Source: an uncultured Bacteroidota bacterium
GTDB lineage: Bacteria; Bacteroidota; Bacteroidia; 2-12-FULL-35-15
Assembly: GCA_903833025.1 (NCBI GenBank)
Contig: CAILDT010000034.1
Span: 1-5,226 of the forward strand
Direction of reading: 5' to 3'
DNA: 5,226 nt
Positions 1 to 5,226 of this stretch are shown here, in pieces. The notes below the pieces were generated by a model, which was not told the DNA's origin, ran no database searches, and saw only the letters and a program-made list of their open reading frames with translations. Made by a program: the position numbers and the translations under genes. Each line of letters starts with the position of its first letter. Position 1 is the first letter of the stretch.

Positions 1-54
1 AATAATTATTTATAATCATATAAAAACAATTTTAATAATAAAAATATAAGAACA
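1..54 (+). promoter_or_regulatory. A/T-rich leader and probable promoter of the thioredoxin-like gene
   Basis: Only 4 of these 54 bases are G or C, in sharp contrast with the coding sequence that follows. The start codon at 55 sits in aacaATGg, with A at -3 and G at +4, which suits eukaryotic ribosome scanning, and there is no Shine-Dalgarno sequence. Short A/T-only leaders of this type commonly hold the promoters of giant-virus genes. I do not see an exact match to a named viral promoter motif such as the mimivirus AAAATTGA element, so the promoter role is inferred from position and composition only. Confidence 0.35.
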
Positions 55-489
55 ATGGCCGCCACCGCAACAACTGTTAAAACGATTATTAGCGAACTCG
101 ATGTCCCGCAGCTCCAGACTCTGCAAGCCGAAATGACCAACCAACTCTTAGTCATTAAATTTGGCGCCGACTGGTGTGGGCCTTGTAAGAAAATCGCCCC
201 TAATTTCCACGATTATATCGCAAAGGCACCGGCGAATATTATTTTCGCCGATATTGATGTCGATGAAAATATGGATCTCTATATGGCTCTAAAGAAGCAT
301 AAGATGGTCAACGGCATTCCCGTCTTTTTCGCTTATTATAGCGACAATAAAAAACGTGATAAATGGTTTATTCCTGATGATTCTATTGTCGGAGCGGATT
401 TAAAGGCTGTCGCCGAATTCTTTGGTCGCTGTAGTAAGAAAGCTTTTGAAATGAAGAGCAGTCATGAAAGTTATAGTTATTATTCTTAA
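55..489 (+). CDS. Thioredoxin-like protein with WCGPCK active site
   Basis: This 144-residue protein has one thioredoxin-fold domain over about residues 15-125. The strand LLVIKFGADW leads into the redox motif WCGPCK, with W40, C41 and C44. Next come the IIFADIDVDEN strand (62-72) and GIPVFF, whose P89 matches the conserved cis-proline facing the active site. Both catalytic cysteines, the Trp and the cis-Pro are present, so dithiol-disulfide exchange is plausible; a third cysteine, C126, lies after the core. The protein is slightly longer than a classical thioredoxin of about 105-110 residues, with a short N-terminal helix and a Ser/Tyr-rich tail (about 127-144). There is no signal peptide or membrane segment, so a cytosolic (virus-factory) or virion location is likely. 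The ATG at 55 is the first in frame and has a good eukaryotic context. The gene converges on the helicase gene with six bases between the stops. The substrate is unknown; a partner-binding thioredoxin-like role is the alternative. Confidence 0.9.
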   Translation: MAATATTVKTIISELDVPQLQTLQAEMTNQLLVIKFGADWCGPCKKIAPNFHDYIAKAPANIIFADIDVDENMDLYMALKKHKMVNGIPVFFAYYSDNKKRDKWFIPDDSIVGADLKAVAEFFGRCSKKAFEMKSSHESYSYYS

Positions 490-495
490 ATTTAT
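490..495. other. Six-base gap between convergent stop codons
   Basis: The thioredoxin-like gene ends with TAA at 487-489 and the helicase gene ends with TAA at 496-498 on the opposite strand, leaving only A and T bases between them. No convincing hairpin or terminator fits in or beside this gap, so the two transcripts probably overlap at their 3' ends. Confidence 0.8.
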
Positions 496-3400
496 TTAGG
501 CTAGTTTCAAACTCTTGCACCGATCAATCAGCATCGCTTCTTGTACTAAGCTGCTTTTAAGTCCTTCAATACGTTCTTTCAAAGCTTTCATTTTTGCCTT
601 CTCATTTGGTTTTGCCGCTTTATCGCCTAGAGTGCTCTTTAGATGTTCTAATTCTTCTTTAATTTCGTCCAATGCCGTTTGCAATTCCGCTTCCATTGCC
701 CGTTTCGCTTCTGCCACACACTGGGCTTTTTCCGCTTTATTTTTCATTGTTTTACAGCGGGCCGAATGTTCTTTAAAAGTCGCCGTTATGCGTTTCTTGG
801 TTTCCTTTACATTCGTTTTTAAAGTTTTAATTCGTTCTTTATTTTCCTTTAATTGCGCCTTACTGGTTAAGCGCTCCGTAGCCTTGGCATTTTTATCTTC
901 TTTCGTATTCGCCATTATTTTATCGACAAATTCTTTGCGCAATTCGTCATCGGGGATTTGCGACATGATCGTCGGGACTTCGATCATAATCGGTTGGGCA
1001 AATTGTGTCGGGTCTTGTTCGCGATTTAAATAACTAATATAGCCGCTCAATTTATCTGCTAGTTTCTTCGAGCCTTCTTCCGTCAATATATTATCACTAT
1101 TCATATACTTTCGTTTAAACTCTTTAATGTCGGTCGTGATCTTTTCTGCAGGATCATCCTTACATAAATTAATGAGTTTAAACAGTTCGATCGGGCTATT
1201 GGTAAAAGGCGTTGCCGTCATAATGAGGAGTTTCGCCGAATCTTTGCCCGAGACCTGATAACTCTTTTGCACTAAGCGTTCCATAACTTCCATATTCGGT
1301 CGCTCCGACGCCTTTAAGTCGCCACCATAGAGTTTATGGGCTTCGTCGATAATAATGAGAGTTTTTCGCAATATATCCGCTTTGCCGTTGCGTTCGATTA
1401 ATTTGTCCATATACACGTTATGCGCGCCTGGTGTCAATAAGTTACTGAAGGTTTTATAACTGATCGGTTCAATCCAGTTTTTGCTCAAGAGGCGTTTGCG
1501 CTTTGCCGGATCGTCGGGAATTGTCAGCCCATCGCGCTGCATCCGCTCGGCTAAAATAATATGACACACATCGTCAAACATGTTCTTGTAGACATCGATT
1601 TTTAAAGTGTTGCGGGTCACCCATAAAATTGTATAACCTTCTCGCTCGAAAGATGATGTGGCGGTTGCGATCGCTGTACACGTATTATGCGTTACAGTAA
1701 AATCACCTAATAAATAACGACAGTTACCGTCCAATGTAAATCCATAATAGTCTCCACAATCAGTCGCTTTTTCCACTCGGATGCCTGTAATTAAAGTATC
1801 TTTTATTTGACATCGTGCTTCAGCCATTTTACGTGTTAATTTAACAGGGATTTCTTCCAAACCTGCTCCGGATATAAGAATACGATTATATTCATTTGTC
1901 TTTGTTACGCCTTTATATGTCCAAGATTTGTTGCTCTTCTTTCTATAAGCCGCAAAACCTAATGAACGAGCGATAAATAATATATCATCTGCTAGAACAT
2001 TTGATTTTTGAGTAATTTCATAACATTTATCTGTATTTGAATAACTCCCATCTGTATCAATTAAACCAGCTAATATTAATAGACGATTCTCACGATTTGT
2101 GCATTTATAATCATATGGAATATGCTTATTATTAATTAAATTATACTTCTGTAAGGCATCTATAAACTCATTTGTTTTAGTAGTTCCATTTTTTGATATA
2201 CGATAATCATATTGCGATTGATAAACTAATTTTAAACCATACTTTGGTATCTCATCCATCAAATATTTTAGTATTTTGGCGTCCTGTGAAGTAATAACAG
2301 GACCACGCGAAGAGCCATCGCCTAGCCATAATCCAATAATATATGGATCAAAAGTAACTGGTTTATGTGAAAATTCCACTCCCTTTCGATATCCTTTCAA
2401 TTCTCGCTGAAGACTTTTTGACAATTTTAAATAATCTTTTACCTCAATTTCCACAATACGATCTTCTTCTTTAAATACACTTAAATATTTCTCGGCTTCT
2501 TCTCTTGTTGCAAAAGATTTAGCTTTTAATGTAACAGTTTTATTATCTATATGACATGCCTTAAATGGTAAATTTTTCTGGCGATTTTGTACATTACTTA
2601 TTGTTCCAATTCCTGAATATTTCAGACATAGAATATGTTCAGAATTAACTGTATATTTTTCTCCTTTAACAGGAATAATATCATATAATGTATCTTGTCC
2701 TCTAGCTAAAGATAATACATATCTTGGTTTAGAATCATCCCCCATTAATTTATCGCCTACTAATATATTTTGCACCATTTTAATAGTTCCATCATACATT
2801 AATATAGGTGTATCTAGAGCGTGACACTTACCCGTACCTACGCTTTGAAATAATAATATTCCTTTGTAAGGCGACTGCGGGGTAAAAAATGTCCGAACAA
2901 AATCTTGGGTCGGATTTAATTTCATAATGCGCGAAGCGCCGCCGACCTTCTCCGGAGCCTTTGCCGCTGCCGCTGGGTCTATACATTTATTCTCTACAAC
3001 GATTTCACCCCATTTAAAATTCGCACCATAATTGGTTTTAATAAAATCGCGCATTTGCGTAAAGTTCAGTTTCTTCAATGGAGCGCCTGGTTCTTTCAGT
3101 TTTAATTTCGGATCAGTGTGACCAGTATATTCAACAATCGCATAATCAATCTCTTTTATCGGTTCTACATAAGGGACTAGATCTAATTGTTGCATGACTT
3201 CATTGGCGATTTTTAAAGAAGAGGCGGATTTAGCCTTAGCAGGCGTCTTAGTGCGATTCATTATTTTCCGTGTTTTCGCCGAAGATCGTTTAATTGATAT
3301 ACGAATTGTCTTCTTCTTTGGTGTGCTACTTCGTGTGCTACTTCGTGTGCTACTTCGTGTGCTACTTCGTGTGCTACTTCGTGTGCTACTTCGTGTGCTA

Positions 3401-5226
3401 CTTCGTGGTAATATCTCCAAATATTCTGTTTCCGGTTCTTCTTCTTCACCTAGAGACAAATAATCACCTTTTTCACCTTCTTCTTCTTCTTCACCTAGAG
3501 ACAAATAATCGCCTTTTTCACCTTCTTCTTTTTCGCCAACATCCAAATAAGATGATTTATCAAAATGACCTAATTCCGGCTCTTCGTCTTCTTCGTCTTC
3601 TTCGCCTGTTATAGAGAGATAGTCTTCTTTTTCTTTCTTTTTCTTTCTTTTAATAGTTATTGTAGTTTTCATTCTTTTATGCACTAATTTCGGCACCATC
3701 GCAGCTCTATTCGCCCATTCTGCATTCACCTGTTTACAATAGTTGGGGTTTTGTTTCATATAAGCACATAAATAACCGCGTATATGTTTCGCCGGCAACT
3801 TTGATCTATCGTGTTTATATTTCAAATACACTTTATATAGAAAATCTACTGTCGCCGGTATATCATTTGTGGAGCGCAGACCGCATTTTCCTGCGCATTT
3901 AATTTCATCAATATCTTTAAAGGCTCGACGGGCACCACCGCGTAAAGTATCTTCTAATTGCATTTGATCGCGGCCTTGCGTCTGGCTTTGGCCTTGCGTC
4001 TGGCTTTGGCCTTGCGTCTGGCTTTGCTGTGTAACATCATATAAATACGTCACGTCGTGTATCCGATGAATATTCGAGGTCAAACTAAAATCGACCGAGA
4101 AAACTGGCGCCAATTTGTACAACTGTTCCGCGAGTCGGGACATTGTCCGATCAAACTCGCTATACAAAAGCGCCGCATCCTTGAATTTCGTGGTATTTTT
4201 AAAAATATAAGCATCTTCGGTGGGATTTTCTAATAAAGCCGGATCGCTCGCCTGATACATGTCTTGAAATTCTTCCGGTACCGCAATATAATAATTATAC
4301 ACATACAAAGGCCAGCCGACATTCGGTTCAAACATTAGACCTTTTTGCCCACAAGTCCGCGTCGCTCGGCCAATCGTTTGTTTCAAATCCGCGATCGTCA
4401 TGGACGGTTCAAAAATATGCACATATTTCACATCAAATAAATCAATCCCTTCTTTGAAGCCGCTATCTAAAATAATGAACCGCATATCTGCACCTTGAAT
4501 ATTGTCCGGCCGTTTATTATAGGTTTGCAAGACTTCTTTCTTAAACTTTTGCGTAAAATCTGTGCCGAAAATAGATGATGAAGATAAAAGCCCAAACGAA
4601 TTATTCACATTATCTGCTCCGGCCTGCAATAAAGTCATTTTTAATGCTTTTTGTCCTGCAACCGCACGCGAAGCAATAAGATTCTTATAGCCTTTACTGA
4701 CAAACGCTGAGGCTAATATTTTCGCTCCATAACCGCCTTCTTTTACATCAGAGAAAATAAAATGTTTAAACAATTTCCCATGTGTCGCTAAATCATTTGC
4801 GTCGACTTGCTCAATAATTTGAAATAATTGCTCTAATTTCGGCGAGGCATTATGCATAGCGGCTTCCACCACCGCTGGATCGAATTTTTTGCTGTCGAAT
4901 TTATGCTGGGGTAACATCTTACTCCAGTTCTCGGTTTGGCGCATACAATTATAAATCTTTTTGCGTTTGTTTGAAAAAGAGGCTTTTTTCAATTTCTTTT
5001 TGGATGCCAGACTGCTGCTGCTGCTTGTATTACTTCGCATACTGCTGCTTGCACTACTTGCTCTGCTGCTTGCACTACTTCGCATGCTGCTTGTATTACT
5101 ACGAGAACTGCTGGCGCTTTCAGCACACCATATTCTATTACTATAGCATCTGGTCACCTTCTCAAATAAGACTGGATCTACATTACCGCCTTTATCTGGT
5201 GCATTTTTTAGTAACCAAGCGCGAGC
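496..5226 (-). CDS. Intein-containing superfamily 2 helicase (D6/D11-like), 5' end outside window
   Basis: An uninterrupted frame of 1576 codons runs from the right edge to the TAA at 496-498. Residues are counted from the GTG at 5155-5157; 23 further in-frame codons precede it without a stop or ATG, so the start is probably beyond the window. Order: Ser/Arg tract (16-49); RecA2-like domain (about 68-350) with motif V region GFKEGIDL and motif VI QTIGRATR (260-267); QSQTQG repeats (378-395); Cys-containing domain (about 415-490); basic, acidic and RSST linker (about 498-645); RecA1-like domain (about 745-1395) with Walker A SVGTGK/T, DEAH (1271-1274) and TAT (1314-1316); charged coiled coil (about 1418-1545). 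A 381-residue intein (778-1158) splits Walker A. The helicase halves are reversed relative to normal SF2 order. The motifs resemble nucleocytoplasmic-virus helicases related to poxvirus early transcription factor and NTPase I, so a role in viral transcription is inferred. No relative is identified with certainty. Confidence 0.85.
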   Translation of the reverse strand, partial: ARAWLLKNAPDKGGNVDPVLFEKVTRCYSNRIWCAESASSSRSNTSSMRSSASSRASSASSSMRSNTSSSSSLASKKKLKKASFSNKRKKIYNCMRQTENWSKMLPQHKFDSKKFDPAVVEAAMHNASPKLEQLFQIIEQVDANDLATHGKLFKHFIFSDVKEGGYGAKILASAFVSKGYKNLIASRAVAGQKALKMTLLQAGADNVNNSFGLLSSSSIFGTDFTQKFKKEVLQTYNKRPDNIQGADMRFIILDSGFKEGIDLFDVKYVHIFEPSMTIADLKQTIGRATRTCGQKGLMFEPNVGWPLYVYNYYIAVPEEFQDMYQASDPALLENPTEDAYIFKNTTKFKDAALLYSEFDRTMSRLAEQLYKLAPVFSVDFSLTSNIHRIHDVTYLYDVTQQSQTQGQSQTQGQSQTQGRDQMQLEDTLRGGARRAFKDIDEIKCAGKCGLRSTNDIPATVDFLYKVYLKYKHDRSKLPAKHIRGYLCAYMKQNPNYCKQVNAEWANRAAMVPKLVHKRMKTTITIKRKKKKEKEDYLSITGEEDEEDEEPELGHFDKSSYLDVGEKEEGEKGDYLSLGEEEEEGEKGDYLSLGEEEEPETEYLEILPRSSTRSSTRSSTRSSTRSSTRSSTRSSTPKKKTIRISIKRSSAKTRKIMNRTKTPAKAKSASSLKIANEVMQQLDLVPYVEPIKEIDYAIVEYTGHTDPKLKLKEPGAPLKKLNFTQMRDFIKTNYGANFKWGEIVVENKCIDPAAAAKAPEKVGGASRIMKLNPTQDFVRTFFTPQSPYKGILLFQSVGTGKCHALDTPILMYDGTIKMVQNILVGDKLMGDDSKPRYVLSLARGQDTLYDIIPVKGEKYTVNSEHILCLKYSGIGTISNVQNRQKNLPFKACHIDNKTVTLKAKSFATREEAEKYLSVFKEEDRIVEIEVKDYLKLSKSLQRELKGYRKGVEFSHKPVTFDPYIIGLWLGDGSSRGPVITSQDAKILKYLMDEIPKYGLKLVYQSQYDYRISKNGTTKTNEFIDALQKYNLINNKHIPYDYKCTNRENRLLILAGLIDTDGSYSNTDKCYEITQKSNVLADDILFIARSLGFAAYRKKSNKSWTYKGVTKTNEYNRILISGAGLEEIPVKLTRKMAEARCQIKDTLITGIRVEKATDCGDYYGFTLDGNCRYLLGDFTVTHNTCTAIATATSSFEREGYTILWVTRNTLKIDVYKNMFDDVCHIILAERMQRDGLTIPDDPAKRKRLLSKNWIEPISYKTFSNLLTPGAHNVYMDKLIERNGKADILRKTLIIIDEAHKLYGGDLKASERPNMEVMERLVQKSYQVSGKDSAKLLIMTATPFTNSPIELFKLINLCKDDPAEKITTDIKEFKRKYMNSDNILTEEGSKKLADKLSGYISYLNREQDPTQFAQPIMIEVPTIMSQIPDDELRKEFVDKIMANTKEDKNAKATERLTSKAQLKENKERIKTLKTNVKETKKRITATFKEHSARCKTMKNKAEKAQCVAEAKRAMEAELQTALDEIKEELEHLKSTLGDKAAKPNEKAKMKALKERIEGLKSSLVQEAMLIDRCKSLKLA
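523..906 (-). other. C-terminal charged coiled-coil region of the helicase
   Basis: Residues about 1418-1545 are dominated by Lys, Glu and Ala with regularly spaced Leu, Ile and Met, for example LKENKERIKTLKTNVKETK and EELEHLKSTLGDKAAK, and have little aromatic content. This composition suggests long helices forming one or two coiled-coil hairpins. In conventional SF2 viral helicases such an element would sit between the two RecA domains; here it is the C-terminus, and the protein ends with LIDRCKSLKLA. A role in oligomerisation or partner binding is inferred. Confidence 0.6.
973..2925 (-). other. Helicase RecA1-like (ATP-binding) domain, interrupted by the intein
   Basis: Residues about 745-777 and 1159-1395 form the first RecA domain once the intein is removed. 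NPTQDFVRTFF and PYKGILLF precede the Walker A GTGK/T. ILWVTRNTLK (1177-1186) corresponds to motif Ia. LIIIDEAHKLYG holds the Walker B DEAH box (1271-1274), and LLIMTATPF holds motif III TAT (1314-1316). ISYLNREQDPTQFAQP (1374-1389) is a segment I associate with viral D6/D11-type helicases after the first RecA domain. No motif IV-VI follows it before the stop codon. Confidence 0.85.
1684..2826 (-). mobile_element. Intein with LAGLIDADG homing endonuclease, inserted in helicase Walker A
   Basis: This in-frame 381-residue insertion (778-1158) has all the hallmarks of a class 1 bifunctional intein. Block A starts at C778 (CHALDTPILMYDG), directly after the P-loop Lys. Block B is TVNSEH (836-841), ending in the expected His. 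The endonuclease has two LAGLIDADG-type helices, IIGLWLGDG (940-948) and LAGLIDTDG (1029-1037), with likely metal-binding acids D947 and D1036. Block F is DYYGFTLDGN (1136-1145), and block G ends in VTHN, giving the penultimate H1157 and terminal N1158. The +1 extein residue is T1159, a valid splicing nucleophile. Removal restores an intact GTGKT P-loop. Every catalytic residue I looked for is present, so both splicing and homing may be active. Sampled lines are much more A/T-rich than the host gene, consistent with horizontal arrival. The family is clear from the motifs; activity is inferred. Confidence 0.95.
3322..3405 (-). repeat. Seven perfect 12-bp tandem copies encoding (RSST)x7
   Basis: Seven identical copies of a 12-base unit (plus strand gtgtgctacttc, first full unit at 3321) encode RSST at residues 585-612. 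The length is a multiple of three, so copy-number change keeps the frame. The absence of any difference between copies points to recent expansion or ongoing homogenisation. The tract joins the acidic repeats to a basic segment (PKKKTIRISIKR), which together form the linker between the two helicase halves. Confidence 0.95.
3436..3525 (-). repeat. 45-bp direct duplication encoding EGEKGDYLSLGEEEE twice
   Basis: Two abutting 45-base copies (3436-3480 and 3481-3525) differ by a single synonymous change in a Gly codon (atcacc versus atcgcc on the plus strand). They encode residues 545-559 and 560-574. More diverged relatives precede them in the protein: EDYLSITGEEDEEDEE (511-526) and SSYLDVGEKEE (535-545). 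The whole region, about residues 508-582, is strongly acidic with a repeated DYL-x-x-GE core. Confidence 0.9.
3688..3915 (-). other. Small Cys-containing domain after the RecA2 half
   Basis: Residues about 415-490 form a compact, non-repetitive segment between two low-complexity tracts. It reads KCAGKCGLRSTNDIP, then an aromatic/basic helix (FLYKVYLKYKHD), then RGYLCAYMKQNPNYC. Four cysteines at 421, 425, 464 and 474 give a Cx3C...Cx9C spacing that could bind a metal, but no named zinc-finger pattern fits. Its position, right after the RecA2 domain, suggests it is the natural C-terminal end of the helicase family's second half. Function unknown. Confidence 0.4.
3973..4026 (-). repeat. 18-bp tandem repeat encoding (QSQTQG)x3
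   Basis: Three adjacent 18-base copies (plus-strand unit ccttgcgtctggctttgg) encode QSQTQG at residues 378-395. Copies one and two are identical, and the third differs only at its last base. The tract lies between the RecA2 domain and the Cys-containing domain and is probably a flexible polar linker. Confidence 0.9.
4108..4956 (-). other. Helicase RecA2-like (C-terminal) domain at the N-terminal side of the protein
   Basis: Residues about 68-350 look like the second RecA domain of an SF2 helicase. A motif IV-like strand, KHFIFSD (131-137), is followed by GGYGAKILASAF. FIILDSGFKEGIDLFDV (227-243) matches the motif V region, where a GxEGIDL pattern is typical. VHIFEPSMTIADLKQ leads into motif VI QTIGRATR (260-267), which carries the arginine fingers R264 and R267. 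There is no Walker A or DEAH between the window edge and this domain. Assignment rests on motifs seen by eye and not on a profile search. Confidence 0.8.
5011..5112 (-). repeat. Ser/Arg-rich imperfect tandem repeat near the N-terminal end of the helicase
   Basis: Residues 16-49 are almost entirely Ser with Arg, Asn, Thr, Ala and Met. They divide into units of 7-9 residues: RSNTSSM, RSSASSR, ASSASSSM and RSNTSSSSS. The DNA shares CGAAGTAGTGCA-like and AGCAGC blocks, so expansion by slippage or unequal crossover is likely. It would form a flexible linker, possibly a phosphorylation target. The first in-frame ATG of the visible frame (5083-5085) lies inside this tract. Confidence 0.8.

Noticed and set aside
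480..510. Terminator hairpin between the convergent genes
   Set aside because: Only weak A/T-only partial palindromes are present, with no stable stem that I can pair.
515..1033. Plus-strand open frame of 172 codons
   Set aside because: It lies entirely antisense to the coiled-coil and late RecA1 part of the helicase, has a Ser/Phe/Ala-rich composition typical of a complement of Lys/Glu-rich coding sequence, and shows no recognisable domain.
1684..2826. Free-standing homing endonuclease gene or group I intron
   Set aside because: The reading frame is continuous with the helicase at both ends, and Cys1, the block B His, terminal HN and +1 Thr define a protein intein; no RNA intron is needed to explain it.
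3322..3405. Possible CRISPR-like array
   Set aside because: The units are contiguous 12-base copies with no spacers, in frame in a protein.
3194..3614. Overlapping open frames on both strands through the 12-base repeat (VLLR, VCYF and EVAH repeats)
   Set aside because: A 12-base repeat with no stop in these frames keeps them open automatically. None has content beyond the repeat, whereas the helicase frame continues through it with conserved domains on both sides.
4961..5146. Plus-strand Leu-rich 61-codon frame resembling a membrane segment
   Set aside because: It is the antisense of the Ser-rich AGC/AGT tract; complements of Ser codons read as Leu. No start context or other support.
5155..5157. 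GTG as the helicase start codon
   Set aside because: The frame continues open upstream to the window edge, and a GTG start is unlikely in a eukaryotic-virus context.

Overview
The window looks like part of a large DNA virus genome, most likely a nucleocytoplasmic (giant) virus of the phylum Nucleocytoviricota. The basis is a very large superfamily 2 helicase of the poxvirus D6/D11-like type, an intein inside it, tight gene packing, an almost pure A/T leader before a start codon in eukaryotic-style context (A at -3, G at +4), and no Shine-Dalgarno sequence. I cannot place it in a family with confidence; a mimivirus-related lineage is a guess from the style of the helicase and the presence of an intein.

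Layout: positions 1-54 are an A/T-rich leader. Positions 55-489 (+) encode a compact thioredoxin-like protein with an intact WCGPCK active site. Six bases later, convergent on the minus strand, a single open frame runs from the stop at 496-498 to the right edge of the window (5226). It contains no stop and its true start is probably outside the window. At least 1576 residues lie inside; residue numbers in this annotation count from the GTG codon at 5155-5157.

The large protein reads, from N to C: a Ser/Arg-rich tract; a helicase second-half (RecA2) domain with a QxxGRxxR motif VI; a Gln repeat; a Cys-containing domain; a basic/acidic/RSST low-complexity linker; a helicase first-half (RecA1) domain with Walker A, DEAH and TAT motifs; and a C-terminal charged coiled coil. 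The two helicase halves are therefore in reversed order within the window. This means either a circularly permuted helicase or the tail of a longer tandem arrangement that begins upstream. A 381-residue intein with a LAGLIDADG homing endonuclease splits the Walker A motif exactly between Lys and Thr and is visibly more A/T-rich than its host.

Functionally, the helicase/ATPase would be expected to act in viral transcription or nucleic-acid remodelling, and it cannot have a functional P-loop until the intein is spliced out. The thioredoxin-like protein is a separate redox or thiol-binding protein with no evident link to the helicase beyond adjacency. No RNA genes, CRISPR arrays or insertion sequences were seen.
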